Assembly (NCBI GenBank): GCA_902796945.1
Contig: CADBQR010000086.1
Span: 1-44,404 of the forward strand
Reading direction: 5' to 3'
Source of the DNA: an uncultured Acidaminococcus sp.
Lineage (GTDB): Bacteria; Bacillota; Negativicutes; Acidaminococcales; Acidaminococcaceae
Length of the DNA: 44,404 bases
Shown: positions 1 to 8,873 of the stretch, one piece after another
Layout: the number at the start of each line of letters is the position of its first letter
Position numbering within the stretch: the first letter of the stretch is position 1
Position numbers and translations under genes: made by a program
The notes under the pieces: generated by a model
Databases searched by the model: none
The model's input: the letters and a program-made list of their open reading frames with translations, nothing else
Told to the model about the DNA's origin: nothing

Positions 1-105
1 ACTGCTTTCGATGGTCAGCTCGATGCCATTGGTACCGGGTTCAACGGTGATCTGGGCATCGGAGGACTCAACAGTGCCGGCCATGGCTGCCTTCTTTAAT
101 TCCAT
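1..105 (-). CDS. citD: Citrate lyase acyl carrier protein (gamma subunit), 5' part only
   Basis: The first 35 codons of a leftward gene whose remainder lies outside the window. The N-terminus reads MELKKAAMAGTVESSD, which matches the start of CitD. In the family Ser14 carries the 2'-(5''-phosphoribosyl)-3'-dephospho-CoA group, and Ser14 is present here. CitD is the swinging-arm carrier of citrate lyase, which splits citrate into acetate and oxaloacetate in the cytoplasm. A strong ribosome-binding site (AAAGGAGGAA) precedes the ATG. The gene diverges from a LysR regulator and a citX-citG fusion that makes its prosthetic group, so citE and citF are expected just beyond the left edge. Identification is from a short segment but the motif is characteristic. 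Confidence 0.85.
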   Translation of the reverse strand, partial: MELKKAAMAGTVESSDAQITVEPGTNGIELTIESS

Positions 106-195
106 GAAAATTCCTCCTTTGTAGTTACAGGTAACTTTATAGAATCTTACAATTGAATACTATCACAGGAAAAAATGGAAAACTAATATAAATAA

Positions 196-204
196 TGGTA
201 TAAT
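196..204 (+). promoter_or_regulatory. Extended -10 promoter of the LysR gene
   Basis: TGG followed by TATAAT gives an extended -10 element in the 234-bp divergent region between citD and the LysR gene. No good -35 is visible, which is acceptable for extended -10 promoters. It places the transcript start near 211, upstream of a stable hairpin. Confidence 0.5.
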
Positions 205-233
205 GTCCATAAGTCTAATCTTATTATGAGCGC

Positions 234-258
234 AAAACCCGCATGGAGAGCGGGTTTT
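234..258 (+). terminator. Leader hairpin (possible attenuator) before the LysR gene
   Basis: AAAACCCGC and GCGGGTTTT form a perfect 9-bp stem with a 7-nt loop. The stem ends in TTTT followed by a T-rich run. It lies between the predicted promoter and the LysR start codon, so it would terminate or pause the leader transcript. It could also act on the opposite strand. Confidence 0.5.
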
Positions 259-339
259 CAAAGTTTCTTTTGTTTTCTTAAATAACGGTAAATTAAGAAA
301 AATTCTGAAATCAAGCTTGTGCAAACAGGAGAAAGTGAG

Positions 340-1284
340 ATGGGAATGAATTTAAAGCATGCACAGTATATTATGGAAATCATCAAGCAGGGGAGCATCA
401 CCAATGCCTCCAAGACCATGCACGTTTCCCAGCCCGCCCTGAGCCAGACCATCAAGGCGGTGGAAAAATATCTGGGAGCGCCGATTTTCCTGCGCAATAC
501 GAAACCCATTGTCCTTACGGAAGCGGGTAAAAAATATATTGCCGCCGTCAAGAAGATCATGATGATCAGCACGAACCTGCTTCATGAGGTTTCCGATATC
601 CAGTATGAAGGGCGCGGCACTTTACGCCTGGGAATCCCCATTCAGCGTGCCATGACGATGCTGCCCCGGGTCATGCCTGTTTTTCGTCAGCGTTATCCCC
701 ATATCAAGCTGGAAATCAAGGAAGCAGGCAGCAATATTACAGAAAAAGCCTGCCTTAACGGCGAGGTCGATGTTGCCGTCGTGACGACAACGCCCAGCAA
801 TGACGAACTGTCCTATGAACTGGTAGAAACCGAAGATGTGGTCCTGGTGGCCAACCGGCTGACCATGCTGGCCCAGCGGGTGGAGCCGGGAACGCCCATC
901 CATATTACGGAAGCCAAAGGGGAGTCCTTTGTTTCCATTACGGAAGGCCATAACGCCCGGCGGATCCAGGATACCCTCTTTGATATCTATGAAATCAAGC
1001 CCCATATCGTTCTGGAAACATCGAGCATTGAGGTGGGCAAACGAATGGTAAACAGCATGGAGACGGTCTTTATCTGTCCGGATGTATACCTGGACCGTTA
1101 TTTCATGGAACAGGCCAACTGCGTCATTTATCCGCTCCTGGGGATACCCAACAAGCGCTATTGCTATGTCTGTGTCCGCAAGGATGCTTACCTGAGCCCC
1201 TATGCCCGCGCCTTCATCAACCTGATCAAGACCCTGGGCAAATCCGCTGGCAGAGAAAGGATTCCATTTTCGAATGAAAAATAA
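340..1284 (+). CDS. LysR-family regulator, probably of the citrate genes
   Basis: A 314-residue LysR-type regulator. The N-terminal winged helix-turn-helix (about residues 3-62) contains QGSITNASKTMHVSQPALSQ, typical of the family, and the rest is a periplasmic-binding-protein-like effector domain. The start at 340 is chosen because AGGAG lies 8 nt upstream; an in-frame GTG at 319 has no such site. The gene diverges from citD and its last 11 bases overlap the citX-citG gene. In many citrate-fermenting bacteria a LysR or other regulator sits beside citrate lyase, so control of citD and citXG is likely, with citrate or a related acid as effector. The effector is inferred, not seen. Confidence 0.85.
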   Translation: MGMNLKHAQYIMEIIKQGSITNASKTMHVSQPALSQTIKAVEKYLGAPIFLRNTKPIVLTEAGKKYIAAVKKIMMISTNLLHEVSDIQYEGRGTLRLGIPIQRAMTMLPRVMPVFRQRYPHIKLEIKEAGSNITEKACLNGEVDVAVVTTTPSNDELSYELVETEDVVLVANRLTMLAQRVEPGTPIHITEAKGESFVSITEGHNARRIQDTLFDIYEIKPHIVLETSSIEVGKRMVNSMETVFICPDVYLDRYFMEQANCVIYPLLGIPNKRYCYVCVRKDAYLSPYARAFINLIKTLGKSAGRERIPFSNEK

Positions 1285-2668
1285 GCTTGATTTTCCGCCT
1301 GAGCTGATGGTGGAAGTTCCTGATATGCTTCGCGCCCGTGACGGCAGGGCCATGGCCCAGCGTAAACTTCTGGAACGCTTCCATCAGCCGCTGCTCTTTT
1401 TTACCATGAACATTCCCGGGCCCGTCAAGGTATCCCCCCTTATCCGTATCGGCTTCAGGGAAGGAATACGCCGTCTGGAACTGGCACTCCAGGAAGCGGG
1501 AATTTCCGTTGTTTATGAGAAGGTCATTGATTATAAGACCGGTTTCGAAAAATATTATGTCCTTGACGGCGATGTGAAGGAAATCAAACGGGTGGCTGCC
1601 GGCCTGGAAAACCAGGACCGCCTGGGGCGCCTGTTTGACATGGATGTCCTGGATGTGGATGGACGGAAGCTATCCCGCCAGGAACTGGGCCTTCCGGGAA
1701 GAACCTGTTTTGTCTGCTCCCAGCCGGCCCAGGCCTGTGCCCGGAGCCGCCGGCACACGGTGCCGGTCCTGGTACGGAATGTTCATCGCATCCTGGAAAA
1801 CTTTATCCTCGAATCAACGCGGGTGTTCATGAAGGAAGCCCTGCTGGGAGAGGTGGCTGCCACCCCAAAACCCGGCCTCGTTGATATGGACAATTCCGGG
1901 GCTCATACCGATATGGACTGCCATACCTTTGCCGCCAGCACGGAGGCAATCCTGCCCGGCCTGATGGAGATGGCCCAAAAGGGCTGGAGCTGGCAGGGAA
2001 GCGGAACGGAACTGTTTCTTTCCCTCCGTCCGATGGGAGCTGCTGCTGAAAAGGCGATGTTCCGTGCTACGGGAAATGTCAATACCCATAAAGGCATTAT
2101 CTTCTCCATGGGCCTGACAGCGGCCTTTACCCTATGGCACCTGGCCGCTGGACAGGGCGTCGACAGTGAAGGAATCCTGCAGGATATCGGCCGGAGTGTA
2201 ACACCGGTGCTGGAACAGGATTTTGCCAGGATCGATCCCTACCATCCCCACACCCATGGGGAAATCCTGTATGTAAAGGAAGGCTGCCGGGGAATCCGCG
2301 GCGAGGCGATGGAAGGGTTTCCGGCAGTGGCAGCCATCGGCCTGCCGGCCTTACGGCTCTATATGAAAGAACGGCGCCCCGTCAATGAGGCCTATATCCA
2401 GACCCTGCTGCTCCTGATGAGCAAGGTAGAGGACACCAATATCCTGAGCCGCTCTGACCGGGAAACCCTTCGCTATGCCCAGGGGGCGGCCGCTTCCATT
2501 TTGGAAAAGGGCGGTGCCTTCACCGCGGAGGGCCTTGATGCCGTATGGAAACTCAACGATGATTTCGTCCGCCGCAACATCAGTCCCGGCGGATGTGCCG
2601 ACCTTTTGATCTTATCGGTTTTCCTGGCTAAAATGGAATACCTTTTCGGAAGAAAAGAAGAGCCATGA
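1274..2668 (+). CDS. citXG: CitX-CitG fusion: citrate lyase prosthetic-group synthase and transferase
   Basis: A 464-residue bifunctional protein. Residues 1 to about 175 are CitX, apo-citrate lyase phosphoribosyl-dephospho-CoA transferase, with the motifs DRLGRLFDMDV (115-125) and GRTCFVC (142-148). Residues from about 185 to the end are CitG, triphosphoribosyl-dephospho-CoA synthase, with EVAATPKPGLVD (193-204) and GNVNTHKG. CitG makes the cofactor precursor from dephospho-CoA and ATP, and CitX attaches it to Ser14 of CitD. Fused CitXG proteins are known, for example in Haemophilus. The ATG overlaps the end of the LysR gene, so the two are translated from one message. AAAGG lies 12 nt before the ATG, which is rather far. 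A strong terminator follows. Confidence 0.93.
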   Translation: MKNKLDFPPELMVEVPDMLRARDGRAMAQRKLLERFHQPLLFFTMNIPGPVKVSPLIRIGFREGIRRLELALQEAGISVVYEKVIDYKTGFEKYYVLDGDVKEIKRVAAGLENQDRLGRLFDMDVLDVDGRKLSRQELGLPGRTCFVCSQPAQACARSRRHTVPVLVRNVHRILENFILESTRVFMKEALLGEVAATPKPGLVDMDNSGAHTDMDCHTFAASTEAILPGLMEMAQKGWSWQGSGTELFLSLRPMGAAAEKAMFRATGNVNTHKGIIFSMGLTAAFTLWHLAAGQGVDSEGILQDIGRSVTPVLEQDFARIDPYHPHTHGEILYVKEGCRGIRGEAMEGFPAVAAIGLPALRLYMKERRPVNEAYIQTLLLLMSKVEDTNILSRSDRETLRYAQGAAASILEKGGAFTAEGLDAVWKLNDDFVRRNISPGGCADLLILSVFLAKMEYLFGRKEEP

Positions 2669-2711
2669 CGCCTTGCCTTAAATCCTTATCCCGTCAAGCT
2701 TGTACAATCAT

Positions 2712-2750
2712 CGCAGCCGGCCCTTATTGAGGGGGCCGGCTGCGATTTTC
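2712..2750 (+). terminator. Terminator of the LysR-citXG unit
   Basis: CGCAGCCGGCCC (2712-2723) pairs with GGGCCGGCTGCG (2733-2744), followed by ATTTTC. A second perfect 24-bp palindrome built on TTGCCGGCCATGGCCGGCAA lies just downstream at 2769-2792. Confidence 0.75.
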
Positions 2751-2794
2751 ATCCTGAAAAGAAACGAGCCTTGCCGGCCATGGCCGGCAAGGCC

Positions 2795-2828
2795 AAAAAA
2801 GAGGCTGCCGCGGAGCGACAGCCTCTTT
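2795..2828 (-). terminator. Terminator of the citrate-carrier gene
   Basis: On the minus strand GAGGCTG and CAGCCTC form a stem followed by TTTTTT. It lies about 40 nt past the stop codon of the CitS-family gene. Flanking A/T pairs lengthen the stem, so some termination in the opposite direction is also possible. Confidence 0.75.
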
Positions 2829-2862
2829 ACTGTGAAACAAAGTCAACGTCATGTCAATGATC

Positions 2863-4170
2863 TTATTTACCCAGGAACATACCGAAGAGAACGGAGCCGA
2901 TGATCAGCACGATACCGCCGCCGAGACGGGAAGACAGCTGTGCATAGGCAATCAGGCCCATTCTGTGGGAAGCACCCAGAACGGCAAGGTCACCGGAACC
3001 GCCGCGGTTAGCCATGCAAAGACCAGCCGTAATGGCGGAATCAATCGGATAGAAGCCAACCATCTGACCAACGATGGCAGAACCTACGATAGCACCGATA
3101 ACAATCAGGAGAGCGATAACCACGTTGCTCGGATTGATAGCGGCAATCAACTGGTTCAGGTCCGTATCGGCACCTACGCCGATCATGATGATCAGTACCA
3201 GGCAGGAACTCATGAAGGATTGCAGTCTCTTGGCTGCTGCTTTGGTGGAGTTCGGAATGATGCCGAGCATGGCAGCAATCGTAACGATGATGATCATCCA
3301 GGCAAAGGGGTGAATGGCTACGCCGAACACTTTCGGCAGAATGGCCTTGCCCATCAGGCGGCCGGCGGCATAGAAGCCGATACCCATGAAGAAGGCACCG
3401 CCCATTTCCTTGATGGTAGGTACAGCGTCATTCTTTTCTGCTTCAATGTCAACGCCTTTACGAATCAGGGTGGAGCCATCACCGGTCATGTTCGGATGCT
3501 TTTTGCCGATCTGGTCCAGCAGGGCTGCGGTCAGGATTGCAAAAATATTGGCAATGGTCAGGATGGTAATGGCAAAGGTATAGTAGTTAGCCGCTTTGTC
3601 GCCCGTTACCGTTTCATAGATCTGGGACAGGGGAACTGCACCGGCACCGTTGCCGCCGCCCATGATAGGAAGGACGTAGTTCAGCATGATCAGTTTCGGC
3701 CCGATGCCGAACATCAGACCACCGACGATACCCAGGATGCTGGCACCAATCAGGCCACCGAAAATAGCAGGAAGATAACCGGCAAAAGATTTCAGTAACA
3801 ATTTCTTTTCCAGGCCAAGAATGGAACCGCAAATCAGGAAGACGATGAAGAAGCTCAGGAAGTCGGCCTTGTCCATAACCAGGCTGACCGCCTTGGCATA
3901 CTTATCCGGAATCATTTTGTTGGTGAACAGGTAAGCGGAACCCAGGAAGGCCAGTACCAGACCGCCACCGATGTAGGAGTTCCAGAAAGGAATGCGTTCG
4001 CCAATTTCATTAAAGATAATACCAAGAGCCAGCATCAGTGCAAAACCGCCGGCCAGATCCGTGCTCAGGGCACCGGTGAACATTGCTGCCAGGACAATTA
4101 CAATAAAGCCCAGGCAAATCGGCCAATCAAGACCGAAGGGAGTAAATTTCTTTTTCTTTTCGTCGCTCAT
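2863..4170 (-). CDS. citS: 2-hydroxycarboxylate transporter (CitS/CimH family), probably citrate:Na+ symporter
   Basis: A 435-residue integral membrane protein of the 2-hydroxycarboxylate transporter family. Its two reentrant-loop motifs are present: GGGNGAGAVP (171-180) and GGSGD (390-394). A C-terminal SSRLGGG carries the arginine that binds substrate carboxylate in CitS. Eleven or so hydrophobic segments are visible, and the length is normal for the family. It would import citrate, or citrate/malate, with sodium ions or in exchange for a product. The gene converges on citXG and has its own terminator. The ribosome-binding site is GAAAGGGG, not the usual AGGAGG. Members differ in substrate, so citrate is supported mainly by the neighbouring citrate lyase genes. 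Confidence 0.88.
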   Translation of the reverse strand: MSDEKKKKFTPFGLDWPICLGFIVIVLAAMFTGALSTDLAGGFALMLALGIIFNEIGERIPFWNSYIGGGLVLAFLGSAYLFTNKMIPDKYAKAVSLVMDKADFLSFFIVFLICGSILGLEKKLLLKSFAGYLPAIFGGLIGASILGIVGGLMFGIGPKLIMLNYVLPIMGGGNGAGAVPLSQIYETVTGDKAANYYTFAITILTIANIFAILTAALLDQIGKKHPNMTGDGSTLIRKGVDIEAEKNDAVPTIKEMGGAFFMGIGFYAAGRLMGKAILPKVFGVAIHPFAWMIIIVTIAAMLGIIPNSTKAAAKRLQSFMSSCLVLIIMIGVGADTDLNQLIAAINPSNVVIALLIVIGAIVGSAIVGQMVGFYPIDSAITAGLCMANRGGSGDLAVLGASHRMGLIAYAQLSSRLGGGIVLIIGSVLFGMFLGK

Positions 4171-4865
4171 AATGAACCCCTTTCTCTACTTATGACGTTG
4201 TGCCTCGTTTCGGTACCGGAAATCGATGAATGGTTTATGTCCGGCTGGTTCCGGCAAGAACCTTCAAACCGATTCCCGTTTTTCGCCATATCCATGGTAT
4301 CATGCCGGATTCTACATTGCCACTAAAATTTCAGTAATAGACTTCATAAGAACTTTATTATGAAATGCCGGAAAAAGCGTCAGTGATGCGGTTTTTAAGG
4401 ACAGGGCATAAATTTTTCAATTTTACTAAAAATGAGATTTCTTTAACCGTCACCGTCATTTGGCACTGGGGAACTGATACAAATGATATTTTAATATCCC
4501 TTTTTAACATGATCTTTCCAAAAAGGCTTTCCTGAATGCCAACCGTTTCGTCGGTCTGACTGGAAGGTCTCCCGGGCTGCCGGATTCCGTGATCCAGATA
4601 CTGCGGAACAGGCGGAAAGGAAGGCCGGTGCTTTGATTCATGCAAAAGGCACCGGTTCATAGGGTGGGGAAGAACGGGGATGTTATAAGATAAAAATTAT
4701 AAAATTAAGGAAAAGAAAACCATCTGCCTTATTTTGGGGAGACGGGCTGTTGAAAATGCTGCGGGCAGCCAAAGCAACAGGGGGTAGCCGCCAAAAATCC
4801 GGATTTCCGGCCTGCCGGCTTTTTCGGCTTTTCCTGATACCGGCACCCGGCAAGGCTTCCGGATG
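4171..4865. other. Gene-free region upstream of the citrate carrier
   Basis: About 700 bp without a convincing gene. The part next to the carrier gene must hold its leftward promoter. A weak candidate on the minus strand is TTACTG, 17 bp, TAGAAT near 4310-4335. An open frame at 4358-4660 (minus) has no ribosome-binding site and unlikely composition. The A/T-rich 4680-4710 segment contains the imperfect dyad TTATA-N10-TATAA. I see no known RNA motif. Confidence 0.4.
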
Positions 4866-4893
4866 AAAAAGGACCGCCGGTTCGCGGCGGTCC
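4866..4893 (-). terminator. Terminator of the pot operon
   Basis: On the minus strand GGACCGCCG and CGGCGGTCC form a perfect 9-bp stem with a 5-nt loop, followed by TTTTT. It begins 6 nt after the potD stop codon. Confidence 0.88.
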
Positions 4894-4899
4894 TGCAGT

Positions 4900-5970
4900 T
4901 TATTTAATGGTTTTCAGTTCGGTCCAATCCTTGTCATAAAGAGTAATGGCATCGCCAATATCTGTCAGCCATTCGCCGCGGTCAATCTGGTCGACGGCCG
5001 TCTTCAGCATCGGGTCCTCGATGAAACTCTTTGCGTGGAGGGAAGCTGCCTTGGTGTTCGGATCGTTGTAGCCGATGTACTCGTAGTTCTTTACGCTGAC
5101 TTCCGGATCGTACAGGTAATTGATGAATTGCTCAGCCAGTTCCTTATGCTTGGCTCCTTTGGGAATTGCAAAGGTGTCGGCCCAAACGGTGGTGCCCTCC
5201 TTCGGGATGACAAAGGCGATATCCGGATTGTCCTTATGGGTGAAGTAAGCGTCTCCGGACCACATCGTTCCAATCCAGGCTTCTTCGGCAATGAACTTCT
5301 GCTTGATGCTGTCCGTGTCATAGGCAAGGACATTGGGGGCCAGCGTTTTCAGGTCATCAAAGGCTTCCTGGATCTGTGCCGGATCCGTGGAATTGTTGGA
5401 ATGACCGTGTTTTTTGAGAGCCATACCGAACACTTCACGGCTGTCGTTGAGAAGAATGACACGTCCCTTATATTCGGGATTCCATAAATCGTTCCAGGAA
5501 GTGGGTGCGGTCTTGATGTATTTCGTGTTATAGACAATACCGGTCATGCCCCAGGTGTAGACGACTGAATACTCCCCGTTCGGGTCAAAGGTTGTATGCT
5601 GCAGTTTGTCCATGATATTGGCTGTATTGGGCATCTTGCTCTTGTCCAGTTTTTCCAGCAATCCCAGCTTGGTCATGGTGGTTACCATATAGTCGGAAGG
5701 CTGGATCACGTCGTATTGGGACCCGCCGGCCTGCAGCTTTGCCAGCAGTTCCTCGTTATTGGCAAAAACGTCATAGTTGACCTTGCAATTGTATTTCTTT
5801 TCGAAATCCTTCAGGACCTGGGGATTGAAATTATCAGCCCAACTGAAAATGTTGAGCACCTTTGCTTCCTCTTTCTTGGCATCCTTGCTTCCGCCGCAGC
5901 CGGCCGCAAACAGGAGAAACAGCGAAAGGGACAGGGTAAACAGGGAACGAAGTTTTTTCATGGTTTTCAA
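4900..5970 (-). CDS. potD: Spermidine/putrescine-binding lipoprotein
   Basis: A 356-residue substrate-binding protein of the PotD/PotF type. It begins with a lipoprotein signal: basic MKTMKKLR, a hydrophobic stretch, then the lipobox FAAGC with Cys25 as the lipid-modified residue. The mature part contains features typical of PotD, such as NIFSWADNF at the start and DVIQPSDYMV near residue 86. It would capture polyamines outside the cytoplasmic membrane and pass them to PotBC. It is the last gene of a four-gene operon and its ATG overlaps the potC stop by 4 nt. A terminator follows directly. Which polyamine it prefers cannot be read from the sequence. Confidence 0.9.
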   Translation of the reverse strand: MKTMKKLRSLFTLSLSLFLLFAAGCGGSKDAKKEEAKVLNIFSWADNFNPQVLKDFEKKYNCKVNYDVFANNEELLAKLQAGGSQYDVIQPSDYMVTTMTKLGLLEKLDKSKMPNTANIMDKLQHTTFDPNGEYSVVYTWGMTGIVYNTKYIKTAPTSWNDLWNPEYKGRVILLNDSREVFGMALKKHGHSNNSTDPAQIQEAFDDLKTLAPNVLAYDTDSIKQKFIAEEAWIGTMWSGDAYFTHKDNPDIAFVIPKEGTTVWADTFAIPKGAKHKELAEQFINYLYDPEVSVKNYEYIGYNDPNTKAASLHAKSFIEDPMLKTAVDQIDRGEWLTDIGDAITLYDKDWTELKTIK

Positions 5971-6764
5971 TCCTTTCTTGAGGCATGATAGCTCTTCATC
6001 TGCAGAAGCTGGGAAATGACCACCAGGGATACAGTCACCGTCATCATGCAGGTGGAAAGCGCGTTGATCTGGGGTGAAATACCCCGTTTAACCATTGCGT
6101 AGATGTAAAGCGGCAGCGTTGTCGAATCGGGCCCTGCCACGAAGAAACTGATGACAAAATCATCGATGGACAGGGTAAAGGCCATGAGGGCTCCCGCAAT
6201 GATCCCGGGCAGGATCATGGGCAGTGTGATATACCGGAATGCCTGCCAGGGTGTGGCATAGAGATCGCCTGCCGCTTCCTCCAGATCATCCCGGCTGCCT
6301 TCCAGGCGGGCTCCCACCGTGATGATGACAAAGGAAAGACAGAAGGTGATGTGGGCGATGATCAGGGTTGGTTTCCCCAGGGGGACCCCGGTCTGGGAGA
6401 AGAGGATGAGCAGCGACAGGCCCATGACGATTTCAGGAATCAGGATGGGCAGATAAAGCAGGCTGTTCAGGAACGTACGGCAGCGGTACTGGTACCGATG
6501 CAGCGCCAGGGCAGCGAAAGTACCCATTACCGTGGACACCACCGTCGTGATGGACGCGACAATCAGGCTGTTGGTAAGGGCTTCCAGGACCCGGTCATTG
6601 GTCATCAGGGAAGCATACCACTTAAGGGTAAAGCCCGTCCATACGGCATTGATCCGGGAATCATTAAAGGAATAGAGCGTCAGGATGAGCAGGGGCAGGT
6701 ACAGGAAGGCAAGAATGGCCAGCGTGTAGGCTGCCAGGGTTGCGCTACGCCAGGTTTTTTGCAT
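5967..6764 (-). CDS. potC: Spermidine/putrescine ABC transporter permease PotC
   Basis: A 265-residue inner-membrane permease with about six transmembrane segments. The coupling (EAA) loop that contacts the ATPase is EEAAGDLYATPWQAFRYITL. Length and motif order are those of PotC. It pairs with PotB to form the polyamine channel. Its start lies 20 nt inside the end of potB and its stop overlaps the potD start by 4 nt, so translation is probably coupled through the operon. Confidence 0.92.
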   Translation of the reverse strand: MQKTWRSATLAAYTLAILAFLYLPLLILTLYSFNDSRINAVWTGFTLKWYASLMTNDRVLEALTNSLIVASITTVVSTVMGTFAALALHRYQYRCRTFLNSLLYLPILIPEIVMGLSLLILFSQTGVPLGKPTLIIAHITFCLSFVIITVGARLEGSRDDLEEAAGDLYATPWQAFRYITLPMILPGIIAGALMAFTLSIDDFVISFFVAGPDSTTLPLYIYAMVKRGISPQINALSTCMMTVTVSLVVISQLLQMKSYHASRKD

Positions 6765-7605
6765 GGGCCTGACCTCCTTTCTGCGCCTGCAGGGCCTTGT
6801 AATAGAGCAGGATCATGACCAGGGCCAGCAGCGCCAGGATAATGGACAGGGCACTGCCAAACGGCCAGTCGCGGGCTGCCAGGAACTGGTTCTGGATAAT
6901 GTTGCCAATCAGGGCGCTTTTGGCACCGCCCATGATATCGGGAACGACAAACATTCCCAGGGAAGAAATGAAAACAAGGATGGAACCAGCTGCTACGCCG
7001 GGCATGGTAAGGGGCAGGGTGATCCTGCGGAATGCCGTCACCGGCGGGGCTCCCAGGTCACTGGCCGCTTCCAGGAGGCGCTTATCCATCTGCTCGAGGG
7101 ATACGTAAATCGGCAGGACCATGAAAGGCAGCAGGGCGTAAACCATTCCGAGCAGGACCGCTGCGTCGTTGTAAAGAAGGGTCAGCGGTTTCTGGATCAA
7201 TCCCAGATGGAGCAGGATGGTATTGACAACCCCCTGGGAACGCAGAATGATGACCCAGGCAAAGGAGCGGATCAAAAAGTTGATCCAAAAGGGAATCATG
7301 ACCAGGATGATCCCGGCCTGCTGCCATTTCTTCGGCAGGATCATGGCAATCGTATAGGCCACGGGGTATCCCATGGCAAAGGTCAGCAGCGTCGTGCCCA
7401 GGGCTGTCACAATGGTCGTGGCAAAGATGGTCATGTACAGCGGTTCAAAGAAACGAATATAATTGGCCAGTGTCCAGTTGAAAACGACTTGCCCGTAAGC
7501 GGTGCGGGAAGCAAAGGACACGACCACGACAATGAGGAGGGGCAGGGCAAAGAAGAGGCTCAGCCACCCCATGGCCGGAACGACCAGCAATTTGCCCCGT
7601 TTCAT
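6745..7605 (-). CDS. potB: Spermidine/putrescine ABC transporter permease PotB
   Basis: A 286-residue inner-membrane permease, partner of PotC. The coupling loop reads [20 protein letters not shown]. The start at 7605 ([10 protein letters not shown]) is chosen because it gives a normal N-terminal membrane segment and a 4-nt ATGA overlap with the potA stop. Longer versions would run back into potA with a charged, unlikely N-terminus. The upstream GAAGGTGAC serves as ribosome-binding site. Confidence 0.92.
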   Translation of the reverse strand: MKRGKLLVVPAMGWLSLFFALPLLIVVVVSFASRTAYGQVVFNWTLANYIRFFEPLYMTIFATTIVTALGTTLLTFAMGYPVAYTIAMILPKKWQQAGIILVMIPFWINFLIRSFAWVIILRSQGVVNTILLHLGLIQKPLTLLYNDAAVLLGMVYALLPFMVLPIYVSLEQMDKRLLEAASDLGAPPVTAFRRITLPLTMPGVAAGSILVFISSLGMFVVPDIMGGAKSALIGNIIQNQFLAARDWPFGSALSIILALLALVMILLYYKALQAQKGGQAHAKNLA

Positions 7606-8609
7606 TTTGTCACCTTCACGGCATCTTCGGTTTTCCATCTGATGGCAACGCGGTCGTCCGCTTTCCACCGTTTTTTGTCATCATAATATTGATAGGCCGT
7701 GACCATCTGGTTTGTGTTATCGAGCCGGATATAGACTTTATCAATGGTGCCGGTAAAGAGGATTTCCACTACGCTTCCATAATAGAAAGGCGCCCGGGAA
7801 GAATCTTCCGGTTCCTCCTTTTCGTCAGATACTTCAATATATTGGGGGCGCACGGCCAGAAGATGCTGATCGTCTCCCTCAATGGCAAAAAAGTTGTTTT
7901 CCCCAATGAAATTGGCGGCAAACTGGCTTTTCGGATACTGATAGATGCGGGCCGGCGGATCATCCTGTTCGATGCGTCCCCCGTTTACGATAATGACCCG
8001 GTCGCTCATCGTCAGGGCTTCTTCCTGGTCATGGGTTACATAGATGAAGGTGATGCCCAGGCCGCGTTGCAGGTTCTTCAGCTCCAGCTGCATCTTCTTC
8101 CTCAGTTTATAGTCCAGGGCCCCCAGCGGTTCATCAAGCAGCAGGACCTTCGGATTGTTGACCACGGCGCGGGCGATGGCCACGCGCTGCTGCTGTCCGC
8201 CACTCATCTGCTGGGGCTTGCGATACCGCAGGTCTTCCAGCTGCGTCAGGTAAAGGACCTGGTTGATGCGGTTATCCTGCTCCTCCCTGGGGACTTTCTT
8301 CATCATCAGTCCGAATCGAATGTTTTCTTCCACCGTCATATGCGGGAAAAGCGCATAATGCTGGAACACCATGTTCACATTTCGTTTATAAGGTGCCAGG
8401 GATGTTACGTCCTCGTCATCAAGATAGATGTGCCCCGTTGTCGGATGTTCCAGGCCGGCAATCATGCGCAGTATGGTGGTTTTTCCGCAACCGGAAGGAC
8501 CCAGCAGGGTTACAAATTCCCCATCATTGATGGTGAGGTCCAAAGGAGGAATGATCGTCGTGTGATCGAATTCCTTTGTAATCCCCACCAAACGTATCAT
8601 CTCTTTCAT
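7602..8609 (-). CDS. potA: Spermidine/putrescine ABC transporter ATPase PotA
   Basis: A 335-residue ATPase, first gene of the operon. It has Walker [10 protein letters not shown], the Q-loop in [13 protein letters not shown], the signature [14 protein letters not shown], Walker [13 protein letters not shown] and the switch histidine in [10 protein letters not shown]-terminal TOBE-type domain follows (AVRPQYIEV). It energises polyamine uptake through PotBC. An ATG further upstream (8657) is rejected because it lies inside the -10 box of the operon promoter, so it cannot be on that transcript. The next ATG in frame, at 8609, is used; its ribosome-binding site is weak (AAAGG about 16 nt away), and 8600 is also possible. 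Confidence 0.9.
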   Translation of the reverse strand: MKEMIRLVGITKEFDHTTIIPPLDLTINDGEFVTLLGPSGCGKTTILRMIAGLEHPTTGHIYLDDEDVTSLAPYKRNVNMVFQHYALFPHMTVEENIRFGLMMKKVPREEQDNRINQVLYLTQLEDLRYRKPQQMSGGQQQRVAIARAVVNNPKVLLLDEPLGALDYKLRKKMQLELKNLQRGLGITFIYVTHDQEEALTMSDRVIIVNGGRIEQDDPPARIYQYPKSQFAANFIGENNFFAIEGDDQHLLAVRPQYIEVSDEKEEPEDSSRAPFYYGSVVEILFTGTIDKVYIRLDNTNQMVTAYQYYDDKKRWKADDRVAIRWKTEDAVKVTK

Positions 8610-8655
8610 CTTTGGTGTGTCACAACCTTTCTTTCTGTCATTTGCTTTAAACTCC

Positions 8656-8684
8656 ATTATATAGCATGCTGCTTAATTGTACAA
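8656..8684 (-). promoter_or_regulatory. Promoter of the potABCD operon
   Basis: On the minus strand TTGTAC (8679-8684), a 17-bp spacer and a perfect TATAAT (8656-8661). Transcription would begin near 8649. The -10 box overlaps the most upstream in-frame ATG of potA and so decides against that start. Confidence 0.8.
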
Positions 8685-8873
8685 AAAAATTTACATATAA
8701 TAAAGAAGGATTTTGATAAAAGCGGAGAATAAGAAGAATAAGGGCTTTTCAGGGAACGGGCCGAGAGCCCCTGGAAAATGGCTGGCCCATTTCGTGGAAT
8801 CGTTTGCAGGAACGGGAGCGTCCTTTTGAAGGTCGATTCAGGTTCCCTTTTTTCTGATCAAGGAGGTGCGCCT

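Noticed and set aside
2851-3798. Long open frame on the plus strand opposite the citrate carrier gene
   Set aside because: It is antisense to a clear transporter gene, has no ribosome-binding site and an Asn/Gly/Asp/His-rich composition typical of a shadow frame.
4358-4660. 100-codon frame upstream of the citrate carrier
   Set aside because: It lacks a ribosome-binding site and has no recognisable domain or coding bias.
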